The notes below the pieces were generated by a model. It was not told the origin of the DNA. It did not search any database and was given only the letters and a program-made list of their open reading frames with translations. Made by a program: the position numbers and the translations under genes. Positions 43,810-53,262 of a DNA stretch of 64,000 bases are shown here, piece by piece (position 1 is the stretch's first letter; the number at the start of each line of letters is the position of its first letter). The stretch lies in assembly GCA_002471575.1 (NCBI GenBank), contig DKQG01000012.1:1-64000 (forward strand), in the 5' to 3' direction. This stretch comes from Alphaproteobacteria bacterium UBA7314 (GTDB lineage Bacteria; Pseudomonadota; Alphaproteobacteria; MPNO01; UBA830).

Positions 43810-44265
43810 TCAGTTCACGTTTTCGTATTTTTCCAGGCCCTCGATCGCACCGAGGTTTTCCTCACGCGCGCGAAGCTCAATGACGTTGCGGTCTGGATCG
43901 CGTACGAACAGCGACACGTGTCCGTCGTGGCCGAACATAACCGGCCCTTGGGTGATCTGGATGCCGTTGTCTTTCAGCACCTGCATCGCATCCAAGATGG
44001 ACGAGACGCGCAGCGCCAGGTGGGTGATGCCTGCGTGTTTGGTGTCCACATCCATCAGGACGTTGCTGCCGTCGTTTTCTTCGGCCGCGTTGACCACCAG
44101 GTTAATTTCCACGTCCTGTGGATTGCGAATGATGACGACTGGGTCGAAATCGACGCGGGTCATCACCTCGAAGCCCAGCAATTGATAGAACGCGATCGCG
44201 CGTTCGGCGTCTTTTACCCGGATACCAGCGTGGTCGACACGTTCAACATTGATATTAGAGGTGAT
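43810..44265 (-). CDS. VOC (glyoxalase/bleomycin-resistance/ring-cleavage) family protein with unclear start codon
   Basis: The protein has paired beta-alpha-beta-beta-beta modules: VERVDHAGIRVKDAERAIAF then YQLLGFEV, and KHAGITHLALRVSSILDAM then VSLFVRDPDRNVIELRA, with metal-ligand positions H (VDHAGI), H (THLAL) and E (VIELRA). It could be an isomerase, ring-cleavage dioxygenase or lyase. The VOC fold needs the segment upstream of the only canonical start (TTG at 44181). That segment is open in frame back to 44265, where GGAGGG precedes an ATC codon. The true start is therefore probably an ATC, or a lost ATG. Confidence 0.7.
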   Translation of the reverse strand: MTSNINVERVDHAGIRVKDAERAIAFYQLLGFEVMTRVDFDPVVIIRNPQDVEINLVVNAAEENDGSNVLMDVDTKHAGITHLALRVSSILDAMQVLKDNGIQITQGPVMFGHDGHVSLFVRDPDRNVIELRAREENLGAIEGLEKYENVN

Positions 44266-44305
44266 GGTTTGCCCTCCGATGGGCCGAAGCAGGTTAGAAT
44301 ATGAG

Positions 44306-45940
44306 CTAGGCTGCGATGTTCATCGGGGCAAGGGGGGCATTCCCCATCATTAGGTCGGCGGCCCGGTCAGCGAACGCCATGGTCGGAGCGTTAATATTGC
44401 CCCCGAGCATGTCGGGGAAAATCGATGCATCGATGACGCGCAGGTTTTGCGCGCCATGGACCCGCATTTCCGGATCGACCACCGCCCATTCGTCTGTATT
44501 CGGCCCCATTTTGCAGGTGCCGAGCGGATGGTGAACCGTCCAGGCGGTCCGCTTGATAAATTCGTCGATCGATTCGCCCGCTGGTTGGATTTCCGGCCCA
44601 CGGAAACCGTCCAACGCCTTCTGGCCGGCGATTTCTTTAACGATCCCGATGCCTTCGCGCAGCAGGTTCCAGTCTTCCGGTTCGGACAGGAATTTCTGAT
44701 AGATCAGCGCGTGATCTGCCGGGTTAGCGGATGCCAGTTTCAGTTCGCCCCGGCTTTTCGGATGCAGCACCACGGGGCGCACCATGAAGGCGTCTTTGGG
44801 CTTCGATTTGTACCCGGGGAACCAGGGTTGCGACTCCGGTGGGATAAATCGCGCCAGCAACTGCAGATCGGGTTGCGGCAGGTCTTCCTTCGTCGTGATG
44901 TAGCCGGTCAGCGGGCCCGGCATCTCCGTCGCAAACCCAGTGCCTAGGAAGTAGGCCTGGGCCATCGATAGAAGAAGACGGTCCCAGCGCAGCGTGCCAA
45001 CGAAAGGCCCGTCTCCGATGCGTTCGTATTCCACGCCCACGGAGAGATGATCCTGCAAGTTCTGGCCGACGCCTTTTAGGTCTATCGCAGCATCGATACC
45101 GTGTTCTTGCAGATGATCGGCGTTGCCGATACCTGACAGCATCAGAAGCTGAGGCGAATTGATGACGCCTCCCGATACGATAACTTCGCGATCGGCGCGA
45201 ACGGAGGTCAGGGGTCCGCCACTGACGGCGGAATATTCGACGCCGATTGCTTTATTCCCTTCTAGGACCACTTTGTGCACCAGTTTTTTGGTGATGACGG
45301 TCAGGTTTGGCCGTTTCATGGCCGGATAAAGATAGGCAACCGCGGCACTGCATCTCTTGCCGTTGCGAATGGTCGACTGCAGGGTGCCCAGCCCTTCGTT
45401 CTGGGCGCCGTTGTAATCCGGCGTGCGGCTGTACCCGGCCTGCTCCCCTGCTTTCAGCCATGCTTCGTGCAGTGGGTCAGGAAATTTGTTTTCAATGGTG
45501 GTCAGCGGCCCGCCGGTACCTCGCAGCGGCTGATCGCCTTTTTCCCAGTCCTCGGCCTTGATGAAATAGGGCAGGATATCGGCGTATGACCAGCCGGCAC
45601 AACCGTTGCGCGACCAGCGATCGTAGTCTTCTCGGTGGCAGCGGACATAGGCCATGGCGTTGATGGACGACGAACCCCCCAGCACCTTACCGCGTGCGCA
45701 TTCGACCTTGCGGTTATTGAATTCTTCCTCTTCCTCGGTGAAATACCCCCAGTCGAACAGTCGTTCGAACAGGATTTTGCCCCAGCCCAGCGGCACCCGG
45801 ATGATCGGGCTGCGGTCGCTGCCGCCGGCTTCAATCAGAAGGACCTGCGTATCGGGATTCTCCGTCAGCCGGTTCGCTAGCGTGCAGCCCGCCGAGCCGG
45901 CGCCCACGATGATGTAGTCGTAGCTTTTCCCGTTGCTCAT
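44306..45940 (-). CDS. GMC-family FAD oxidoreductase, choline dehydrogenase-like
   Basis: The 544-residue protein from the ATG at 45940 has the FAD motif GAGSAGCTLANRL, the GMC signature GKVLGGSSSINAM, the second signature VIVSGGVINSPQLL, and the catalytic HHPLGTCKMG near the C terminus. It should oxidise a primary or secondary alcohol. The frame is open further upstream, but that extension is not GMC-like. It sits in the aromatic block and may oxidise an alcohol intermediate or take in an unrelated alcohol. Confidence 0.93.
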   Translation of the reverse strand: MSNGKSYDYIIVGAGSAGCTLANRLTENPDTQVLLIEAGGSDRSPIIRVPLGWGKILFERLFDWGYFTEEEEEFNNRKVECARGKVLGGSSSINAMAYVRCHREDYDRWSRNGCAGWSYADILPYFIKAEDWEKGDQPLRGTGGPLTTIENKFPDPLHEAWLKAGEQAGYSRTPDYNGAQNEGLGTLQSTIRNGKRCSAAVAYLYPAMKRPNLTVITKKLVHKVVLEGNKAIGVEYSAVSGGPLTSVRADREVIVSGGVINSPQLLMLSGIGNADHLQEHGIDAAIDLKGVGQNLQDHLSVGVEYERIGDGPFVGTLRWDRLLLSMAQAYFLGTGFATEMPGPLTGYITTKEDLPQPDLQLLARFIPPESQPWFPGYKSKPKDAFMVRPVVLHPKSRGELKLASANPADHALIYQKFLSEPEDWNLLREGIGIVKEIAGQKALDGFRGPEIQPAGESIDEFIKRTAWTVHHPLGTCKMGPNTDEWAVVDPEMRVHGAQNLRVIDASIFPDMLGGNINAPTMAFADRAADLMMGNAPLAPMNIAA

Positions 45941-46267
45941 TTTTTCATGTCCCTGCGATATCGTCTTGTTAATTCGGAGCAGGATAGCATATGAGTTCAA
46001 CATCCCAACAGACCCGCCGGCGAGATTAAGAGCGCAAAGTTCATCGCCTTGTTTGCGCTGGATGGCCATTTTGTCATGCAGGCCGGCATCACCTAAATAG
46101 CCCCAAACCAAGGCCTGGCTAGATCTGAACAGGGAATAGCTGAGTGCGTTGTGCGAAGAATCGCCACGGCATGTGTATGATCTCGCCTGCCGCAAGCACC
46201 TGTAACGGTGGGAGAAATAGAATTTGCCAAGGACCGCCAAGCCTCCGATGTTCTATCCAGCTTTTCG

Positions 46268-46437
46268 GTTTTACGAACCGATATCGACGCACGTACGGAA
46301 GTCGACGCGTTCAGCAATTATTAAGATGCCTTGGTCGGTTCCGATGATGGTTGGCTCATCGCCCGCTGGCGCGTGCAGGTCTAAACCCAGATGTTTCGCA
46401 AGCCGACCCCCACGCTGTTATTATGGCACCGCAACTT
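46268..46437 (+). pseudogene. Remnant resembling the C terminus of a ring-hydroxylase beta subunit
   Basis: In one frame the DNA reads TDIDARTEVDAFSNY, stop, DALVGSDDGWLIARWRVQV, stop, TQMFRKP. This pattern (VDAFSNY, DDGWLIARWRVQV, TQMF) fits the end of SnoaL-like ring-hydroxylase small subunits, with two stops in frame. The rest of the 516-bp gap 45941-46456 holds no supported gene. The promoter of the following monooxygenase gene must lie here. Confidence 0.4.
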
Positions 46438-46456
46438 TCTATCCGGATGTAATCCA

Positions 46457-48091
46457 ATGACACAAACACCCATCGTAATCGTCGGCGGCGGTCCCGTCGG
46501 CCTGAACCTCGCCCTCCATCTGGCGTGGAGAGACGTCCCTTGCATGCTAGTCAATGAGCCAATCTCGACGCCCAACCATCCTCAGGGTAACACCAATAAT
46601 GCGCGAACGATGGAAATCTACCGGCGGCTAGGCATCGCCGGTAGGGTGCGCGATGTCGGGCTTCCTGTGAATCATTGCGGCGACGCGATTTTCGTAACCC
46701 GGATCAACGCGCATGAAATTGGTCGAATTAGAATTCCCAGCGTGCGCGAACGTCTGACCCCGGGGTCTCTCGATCTGCAAATCGGCCCCGAACCGCTGCA
46801 GCGGGCCTCGCAGATGTATGTCGAACGCGTCTTGAAGGAAGAGCTCGATGCGACGGATGCCGTCGATATGCGTTTCGGCTGGAAAATGATTTCGTTCGCG
46901 CCGGGGGATGACAGCGTGACGGTCGAAATCCAGAACGTCGATACCGGCGAGATCGAAACCGTTTCCTGCGGCTATCTGGTCGGGTGCGACGGCGGACGCA
47001 GTACGGTGCGGCGCAGTCTCGGTATCGAGTACGACGGCAAATCGGGCGAGGAAGTGGACTTTATGATGGGCCAGATGCTGTCGGTCTATTTCCACGCTCC
47101 CGCGTTGTACGACGTCATGAAGACCGATGCACCGTGGCAGTTTCATTCCATGAACCCCGAAGGCCGCGCGTCCATCGTTGCGCTGGATGGCAAAGGGCAT
47201 TTTCTCACCTGGGCCAAACTTGAACCGGGTCAAGATCCCGCAACCCTGGACCCGCGTCCCTATATCTGGCGCGTCGTTGGAGAGGAAATCCCGGTGGAGG
47301 TGCTGTCTTCCAAGCCTTGGCAGGCAGGCCTGTCGCTGGTCGCTGACGAATATCAGCGCGGACGGGTGATACTGGCCGGCGATGCCGTTCATCTGTTCAC
47401 GCCCACGGGCGGTTTCGGGATGAATACCGGTGTCGGCGATGCCGAAAACCTAGGCTGGAAATTGGCGGCTTGGCATCAGGGCTGGGCCGGCGACGGCCTG
47501 GTCGACAGCTATGAATCCGAAAGGCGGCCGGTCGCGATCCGCAACCTTGCTCAGTCCTATGCCTTGGCGCAGGACAAATCCGCGTTGTCGGTTCCCGCGG
47601 GGATCGAGGACGACACGCCCGAAGGCGAGGCGCTGCGCGCCGATCTCGGAACCCGCACCGAAAAGGCGCTTGCGGAGGAATATTACTGTATCGGTATACA
47701 GCTGGGTGCCAGGTACGACGGATCCCCTATCATCAGTGCCGAACCGGGCGATATCCCGGTCAGTGATCCGTTTACCTATTTACCGACCGCGTGGCCCGGC
47801 GGCCGAGCGCCGCATCGCTGGCTCGCCGACGGGTCCGCGTTGTTCGACCATTTCGGCCAGGGCTTTACACTGCTCCGCCTCGGAGGCTCAGAGGCGGACA
47901 CCTCCGGACTGGAGAGGGCGGCTGCTGACTTGGGTGTGCCTCTCACCGTTTTTTCGGACACCGATCCGGAAATCCGAGCGCTATATGAAGCCGACCTGGC
48001 GCTGATACGGCCCGATCAGTATGTCGCTTGGCGCGGCGATGCCGTGCCAGATGATCCGGCGGCCCTGATCGATCTGGTGAGGGGTGCTTGA
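46457..48091 (+). CDS. FAD-dependent aromatic hydroxylase (PHBH/phenol 2-monooxygenase-like)
   Basis: The 544-residue group A flavin monooxygenase has the dinucleotide motif GGGPVGLNLAL, the DG motif in LVGCDGGRSTVRR, and the second FAD motif GRVILAGDAVHLFTPTGGFG. The C-terminal thioredoxin-like part is as in MhpA/PheA relatives. It hydroxylates aromatic substrates with NAD(P)H and O2. It is followed, with a possible short overlap, by the SdhA-like gene, so it likely begins a three-gene plus-strand operon. Confidence 0.92.
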   Translation: MTQTPIVIVGGGPVGLNLALHLAWRDVPCMLVNEPISTPNHPQGNTNNARTMEIYRRLGIAGRVRDVGLPVNHCGDAIFVTRINAHEIGRIRIPSVRERLTPGSLDLQIGPEPLQRASQMYVERVLKEELDATDAVDMRFGWKMISFAPGDDSVTVEIQNVDTGEIETVSCGYLVGCDGGRSTVRRSLGIEYDGKSGEEVDFMMGQMLSVYFHAPALYDVMKTDAPWQFHSMNPEGRASIVALDGKGHFLTWAKLEPGQDPATLDPRPYIWRVVGEEIPVEVLSSKPWQAGLSLVADEYQRGRVILAGDAVHLFTPTGGFGMNTGVGDAENLGWKLAAWHQGWAGDGLVDSYESERRPVAIRNLAQSYALAQDKSALSVPAGIEDDTPEGEALRADLGTRTEKALAEEYYCIGIQLGARYDGSPIISAEPGDIPVSDPFTYLPTAWPGGRAPHRWLADGSALFDHFGQGFTLLRLGGSEADTSGLERAAADLGVPLTVFSDTDPEIRALYEADLALIRPDQYVAWRGDAVPDDPAALIDLVRGA

Positions 48092-48222
48092 TTTTCCGGT
48101 TTTTGCCCCGGCCACAAAATATTTACGATGGAATGACCGGCTTGTGTGCTTCCATCTCAGGACAGGAGCTGTATTTTGAGCGTTGGCGAAAAATACCTAG
48201 ATTGGGCAGGAACACACAGGCA

Positions 48223-50184
48223 ATGCCGATAGAAGTGGACTGGTGCGACTACGATGTCGTTGTCGTAGGATCGGGCGGGGCCGGGAGCCATGCCGCTCAG
48301 GCGGCTGCCGCGACCGGTGCCCGTGTGCTGGTGGTGTCGAAAGACCCGATTGGCGCGTCCGACACAAAAATATCCGAGGGCCTTGCGACGGTGCGCGAGT
48401 CCGGATCCGACGACGACTCGGAGGAGATATTGTCGGAGAACCTGAAGATGGCCGGTGGTGACCTGCCGCTGAATGCGATTACCGATGCCTTCGCCGCCGA
48501 CAGCAAGGAAGCTTATGATATCTATCGGCGGCAGGGTCTGCGTCCCGAAATTGATGATGAGCGAGATATCCCAAAACCACTGCCACTGCCGATGGGTGGT
48601 CATACGCGTCGGCGGTCGGTCGGGCACCGCAACAGCGGCATCGCGTTCGGCCATGCCAACTGGAACATGATTGTGCAGGGCGAAGGCATCGATTACCTGG
48701 AAGATAGCTGGTTCCTCGATTTGGTAACCGATCAGGCGGAGGCCGGTACAGACAAATCCGTTGTCGGCGGGATTATCTATCACGCGGCATTGGGCAGGCT
48801 GATCGCGGTAAAGACATCTTCGGTGGTGATTGCTTCCGGTGGATTGTCGACCCTGTATTTCCCCAAGACGGATACGATGCGAGGCAACACCGGCGATTCC
48901 TACGCTATTGCCGCGCGCGCCGGTGCTGACCTGGTGGATATGGAGCAGGTCCAGTTCCTGCCATTCTGCCTGGCGTCGCCGCCCTCTTATGAGGGGCTAC
49001 TGGTCGGTGAACCCGTGACGGCAAGCTATCTCGGGGTTCTGCGCGACAAGAACGGCAAGGTCATTCTGGATGGTGTGTTCTTGCGCACGCGAGCCGATTG
49101 TTCGTCGGCGATCATGCGCGCAGTGGAGGACGGCCGCGGCAGCCCCAATGGTGGCGCCTATCTGGATATGACGGCGAACAAGCGACCGCCACGTTCGGGC
49201 CCCTATTTCATGCGGTTTGTCGAGTCTGCGTTGCCTTCGGCCTACAAGGTGGCCCGCCAGGCAATGAGCAAGGCGGCAGGAAATTGCGAGGAACCTTGGG
49301 AAGTGCGCCCAAGTGCGCATTACATGATGGGCGGTATTCGCGCCGATGAGCATGGCGCATCGGTCGCGGGCGATGGCGACGGATCGGCCGGAGCGGGGCT
49401 GGCTGGCTTATTTACGGCCGGCCAGGCGATGGGTGGGGTATTCGGTGCCAATCGCCTCGGCTCAACCTCGTTAACCGAAGGGGCCGTGTTCGGCCGGCGT
49501 GCCGGCGAGGCCGCGGCGCATCTGGCGCGTAAGTCCGCGACCCGAGACACGCGGGAGGAAGCGTTTACGCCCATGATAGAGAACATCCGCAGACGGTTCG
49601 GCCAAAAAGGTGATAGCGCGGCTGCAGTGCTGAAACTTGAACTGCAGAAAGCGGCGTGGATCAACATCGGGCCGGTTCGGACCGCGGACCGCATCGCTGA
49701 AATGGAGCGGGTCCTTTCCGATCTCGATGCGAAACTGGACGACGTGGCAGTTCCGGGTTACGCAGAGTGGAACCAGGCCTTCATTGAGTTCGAAGAACTG
49801 CGCAATCTGATTGCATCGGCGCGAGGGGTCTGTCTTGCATCCCGTGAGCGGGACGGAAGCCTAGGCGGACATGTCCGAATGGACGGCAAGCAGATTTCAG
49901 CGTTTTCGAAACCGTATTCCACGGTTGTATCGCATAGCCCCGGCGGCGGCTGGCGGGTGCGTCGGGTCAATCGCGACCGGACGCCCTTGAAACAGATCAT
50001 CGCATTCAAGATCCAGGATGCGAAGCGCAAGGCCGCAGTCAAATGGCTGCGCATGCTGCCTGCCGGCATGCAGGACCGGGCGCTGGAGAAGAAGTACCTT
50101 GCCGTCATGGGCGCCGGTGGCACGGCGAAGGAAGTGATGCCGGGCGGCGCGGACGCTGCCGTCGGAGAGGCAACGCAGGCATGA
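48223..50184 (+). CDS. SdhA/FrdA-like FAD-binding oxidoreductase (no membrane anchor nearby)
   Basis: The 653-residue flavoprotein has the FAD motif VVVVGSGGAGSHAAQAAA, the region NSGIAFGHANWN, the fumarate-reductase-type RPSAHYMMGGI and GLFTAGQAMGGVFGANRLGS. It belongs to the succinate dehydrogenase/fumarate reductase/aspartate oxidase superfamily and should reduce or oxidise a carbon-carbon bond next to a carboxylate. The frame opens at 48088 (TTG), but similarity begins at the ATG at 48223. It overlaps the FeS subunit gene by four bases. No cytochrome b or other anchor gene follows, so the complex may be soluble. Confidence 0.85.
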   Translation: MPIEVDWCDYDVVVVGSGGAGSHAAQAAAATGARVLVVSKDPIGASDTKISEGLATVRESGSDDDSEEILSENLKMAGGDLPLNAITDAFAADSKEAYDIYRRQGLRPEIDDERDIPKPLPLPMGGHTRRRSVGHRNSGIAFGHANWNMIVQGEGIDYLEDSWFLDLVTDQAEAGTDKSVVGGIIYHAALGRLIAVKTSSVVIASGGLSTLYFPKTDTMRGNTGDSYAIAARAGADLVDMEQVQFLPFCLASPPSYEGLLVGEPVTASYLGVLRDKNGKVILDGVFLRTRADCSSAIMRAVEDGRGSPNGGAYLDMTANKRPPRSGPYFMRFVESALPSAYKVARQAMSKAAGNCEEPWEVRPSAHYMMGGIRADEHGASVAGDGDGSAGAGLAGLFTAGQAMGGVFGANRLGSTSLTEGAVFGRRAGEAAAHLARKSATRDTREEAFTPMIENIRRRFGQKGDSAAAVLKLELQKAAWINIGPVRTADRIAEMERVLSDLDAKLDDVAVPGYAEWNQAFIEFEELRNLIASARGVCLASRERDGSLGGHVRMDGKQISAFSKPYSTVVSHSPGGGWRVRRVNRDRTPLKQIIAFKIQDAKRKAAVKWLRMLPAGMQDRALEKKYLAVMGAGGTAKEVMPGGADAAVGEATQA

Positions 50185-50912
50185 AGGTCGAGATAGTTAC
50201 CCGTCGCGATGGTGAACAAGAGATCGTCGCATACGACTACGTTCCGCGTGATGACAGCGAAAAGCCCATGATTCTGGATGTTTTGCTTCAGGCGCAGGCG
50301 AACGGAATGCCCGATCTGGCGTTTCGCTATGGGTGCCGTGCCCGAAATTGCGGCGTTTGCACGGTGGACATCAACGGTCGTCCAAGGATCGCCTGTCGTG
50401 CCCGCATCAAGGAAGGCGATCGGATCAGCCCGATGGCGACGTTGCCGGCGCTGAGCGATCTGGTGGTCCGCCGCGATGGCGTCGCGCGCCAGATGCGGGG
50501 CCGGCTTGCGACGGCTGGGCAGGGCAACGACCTCAATGTCAGCGCGCCCGACGATTACCATGCACTGACGGGATGTATTGAATGCTATGCCTGCCTGCAC
50601 GAATGCCCGATGCATGCGCGCAATTTCGACGGCGGTCTGCCGGATGAACAAGCGGTTGAGGACAGGCCCGATCCGGCGGAGGGGTATACTTCCGGCAATC
50701 CGTTCTCGCTTCTGAAGCTGCAGCGCATCCGTATCGATCCACTGACGTCGGAGGCCGGCAAATCGTCGGCGTTAGACAACGCCATAGACTTGGGGCTGGA
50801 CGCCTGTGTCGGCTGCAAGGGTTGCAAGTGCGGCGTCGGGATCGATCTGATAGGCAAGGTAATCTGGCCCATGCTCGAAGCTGCCGGTGACCGGTTGGCC
50901 GAAAAAGGCTAA
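50181..50912 (+). CDS. SdhB/FrdB-like iron-sulfur subunit with atypical third cluster motif
   Basis: The 243-residue protein has a [2Fe-2S] site at C52, C57, C60 and C72 (GCRARNCGVC), and a 4Fe-4S site at C132, C135, C138 and C142 (CIECYACLHECP). The third site reads CVGCKGCKCG with C209, C212, C215 and C217, that is CxxCxxCxC, which differs from the usual CxxCxxCxxxCP or SdhB CxxxxxCxxxCP. Either cluster geometry differs or two residues have been lost. It should wire the flavoprotein to an electron carrier. It ends with a 4-bp overlap against the convergent AEC transporter gene. Confidence 0.85.
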   Translation: MKVEIVTRRDGEQEIVAYDYVPRDDSEKPMILDVLLQAQANGMPDLAFRYGCRARNCGVCTVDINGRPRIACRARIKEGDRISPMATLPALSDLVVRRDGVARQMRGRLATAGQGNDLNVSAPDDYHALTGCIECYACLHECPMHARNFDGGLPDEQAVEDRPDPAEGYTSGNPFSLLKLQRIRIDPLTSEAGKSSALDNAIDLGLDACVGCKGCKCGVGIDLIGKVIWPMLEAAGDRLAEKG

Positions 50913-51847
50913 GTCAGCAGCCCGATCACCACGGCCAGCGACCCGGCTGAAATCACGGTCGAGATCAAGATCGACGATGTGACCGGACCAACGAATACCC
51001 GGTACTGCTGGGCCACGGTAAACACCGTTGCGCCGACCGGGATCGCCGCCATCATCGTCGCAACATTGGTCGTCAACACGTCCAGCGCAAAGATTTCGGT
51101 GCACAATAACCATACCAGCACCGGGTGAACGATCAGTTTTGCGACGGTCACGGACGCGGTCTCGGCGGGCCGTCCCGTCAGTCTGTATTCGGCGAGGCTG
51201 GTGCCGAGAACGAAAAGAGCGCAGGGTCCTGCGGCGCCGGACAGTAGATCGATAAACCGTTCCAGCGGCACGGCGAGGCCGAAACCGGTAAAGCTCCACG
51301 CTGCACCCGTAACGATAGCGATCAGGATTGGGTTGCGGATCATCGCGGTCAGCGGCGCCAGCGTGATTTTCACAAGGCTTTTCTGATCGCGGCGGCCGCG
51401 GGCTATCTCGATAAGGATGATGGTTGTCGGTAGCAGGATCAGCGTGTTAAATGCGATCATCGTCGTGATTGGGCCGAGTGCCGCATCGCCGAAGGTCAAT
51501 ACTATAAGCGGCAGTCCCAGCAGCACTGTGTTCGAAAATCCCGCGCCCATTCCCATAAGCGCGTGTTCCTCGTGCGACAAGTCGAATACCAGCCGGGAGA
51601 ACACCATCAGCAGCACCATGGAAATTAGCCCGCCGCCGAAATAGGCGGCGACGATGAGCGGTTCGACGCCGTTAAACACTCCGCCGGATGCCAGCTTGCC
51701 GAACAGCAACGTCGGCAAGGCGACGTAGAACACGAAGTTGTTAAAATAGCGCGTAGCGCCGGGCGTCCACTTCGGCGTCCGGGCGAAGCCATAGCCGACC
51801 AGAATCAGCGCGAAGACCGGCGCGATGATGTTGAGAATTGCCGACAC
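50909..51847 (-). CDS. AEC-family (auxin efflux carrier) transporter
   Basis: The 312-residue membrane protein has the ten-helix AEC pattern: LNIIAPVFALILVGYGFART at the front, FSNTVLLGLPLIVLTFGDAA in the middle, and a mirrored C-terminal half. Bacterial members move dicarboxylates such as malate or malonate. It is the last gene of the minus-strand run LLM-MarR-hydratase-RdhA-AEC, 18 bases after the RdhA-like gene, so it may carry a substrate or product of that pathway. Confidence 0.9.
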   Translation of the reverse strand: MSAILNIIAPVFALILVGYGFARTPKWTPGATRYFNNFVFYVALPTLLFGKLASGGVFNGVEPLIVAAYFGGGLISMVLLMVFSRLVFDLSHEEHALMGMGAGFSNTVLLGLPLIVLTFGDAALGPITTMIAFNTLILLPTTIILIEIARGRRDQKSLVKITLAPLTAMIRNPILIAIVTGAAWSFTGFGLAVPLERFIDLLSGAAGPCALFVLGTSLAEYRLTGRPAETASVTVAKLIVHPVLVWLLCTEIFALDVLTTNVATMMAAIPVGATVFTVAQQYRVFVGPVTSSILISTVISAGSLAVVIGLLT

Positions 51848-51865
51848 GGCTGCCGAGTGGGGCGG

Positions 51866-53227
51866 TTAGACCCGCGCTTTGGCCCTTTCCGCGTCCTGGC
51901 GTTCTTTCAGAGCGCGGCGCAGCGCTTCTTCCGCTGCCTTGGTGTCTTTCAGTCCTTGCTTTCGGTCTACCGGCACCGGTTCCTTCTGGTCGGCACGCGG
52001 CAGTTTGTCGACCGGGTAGGTCGCGACCTTGACGTTCCCCATCGATGTATCGCGGTCGAGCGACAAATCTCGGGCATTGGCATTGTCCGAATGGAACGAC
52101 TGACCGTCTTTTTTCTGGGTTTCCAGGTCCAGCCACCAACGGTTGACATCGCCGCGGGTGCCGTACCCCATTTTATCATCCAGCCAGATCAGGAACCGCC
52201 GAGACCAGGGCAGTTTGATCGCCGCCCACATGGCAAGCCGATGCTGCAATAGCCCTTCTTTGTTCCACGGACACATCTTCATGCAGCGGCCGCAGGATGA
52301 TCCCTTGGCGTTGCTCACCCGGTATTTGGTGCATTTCTCGACGTCGGGTTTCCAGATTTCGTAGCCGTTGTAAAGTACCTTGTCGCCAAACGGGATCGCC
52401 TGCGCCGGGCATTCGCGGGCGCATTTCTGACACTTGGAACAAAAGTCCTGCAACCCGAAATCAATGGGCTTGTCCGTCGCCATCGGCAGGTTGGTGGTGA
52501 TGACTGCGGTTTTGTGCCGCGGCCCGATAAATGGATTGAGGACCAGTTCGCCGATCCGGCTCATTTCGCCCAGCCCAGCGAGCAGCATCAACGGGATTTG
52601 CATCACGTCGCCATCAGCGTTGGAATGCGCCTGGGCTTCGTAGCCGAGCCGGCGGATATAGTCGGCAACTATGACGGCCGTGGTCGATCCTTTCAGATAG
52701 GCTCGGTAGCTCTGCGCGCCGGATACCCAGTCGTCGCCCGATGAGGAATCGAGGGTTTCCCATCGCTGGTCGTTGACGACGACGATGGCGTATTTGTGTT
52801 TCGCCTCGATCGGCTCGCCGTCTAAATCCTCGCTGTACCATACCCAGTCGGGGCATTCGCATATGCCAACCATGTCGGAGTCGAGGAAATAGCAAAGCGA
52901 TTTGATGTGTTTTGCGATCAGCTCCGGGTCGTCGGGCAATTCCGCCGGATCGGTGTAGGGCTCACCCTTGTGAATCGGTACCTGAGTCCAGTGGACGTGT
53001 CCCATCGCGGCGTTGAGCGGGTTCTTGGTGATGAAGCGGCGGATCTCCTTCTTCGCCTTGGGGCCGAGATCGCCGAAAAACGCGCGCACAAAGAACCCGG
53101 CGCGTTTGGGGACGCGCTTGATGTCGCCGGTGATCAGCGTGGTCGGTTCGTCGACCTGCTTGATCTTCTCCATCGGGAAGCGACCCATATGGAGCGGCCG
53201 GTTGCGTTTCGAGAATATGCCGAGCAT
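51866..53227 (-). CDS. Reductive dehalogenase (RdhA)-like corrinoid/Fe-S protein, cytoplasmic type
   Basis: The 453-residue protein has two cluster motifs: C263-x2-C266-x2-C269-x3-C273P (CSKCQKCARECP), and C299 with C312-x2-C315-x3-C319P (CGRCMKMCPW). Both are characteristic of the RdhA C terminus. Upstream, LVLNPFIGPRHKTAVITTN and SYRAYLKG resemble the corrinoid-binding core. There is no twin-arginine signal and no RdhB anchor, so it is of the cytoplasmic catabolic kind known from aerobes. It may remove halogens or do another cobamide-dependent reduction. Electron donors are not obvious; the nearby SdhB-like protein is one possibility. Confidence 0.85.
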   Translation of the reverse strand: MLGIFSKRNRPLHMGRFPMEKIKQVDEPTTLITGDIKRVPKRAGFFVRAFFGDLGPKAKKEIRRFITKNPLNAAMGHVHWTQVPIHKGEPYTDPAELPDDPELIAKHIKSLCYFLDSDMVGICECPDWVWYSEDLDGEPIEAKHKYAIVVVNDQRWETLDSSSGDDWVSGAQSYRAYLKGSTTAVIVADYIRRLGYEAQAHSNADGDVMQIPLMLLAGLGEMSRIGELVLNPFIGPRHKTAVITTNLPMATDKPIDFGLQDFCSKCQKCARECPAQAIPFGDKVLYNGYEIWKPDVEKCTKYRVSNAKGSSCGRCMKMCPWNKEGLLQHRLAMWAAIKLPWSRRFLIWLDDKMGYGTRGDVNRWWLDLETQKKDGQSFHSDNANARDLSLDRDTSMGNVKVATYPVDKLPRADQKEPVPVDRKQGLKDTKAAEEALRRALKERQDAERAKARV

Positions 53228-53262
53228 TCGTACTTCCTAGCGGATTTTGTCTTCTGTGCCGT

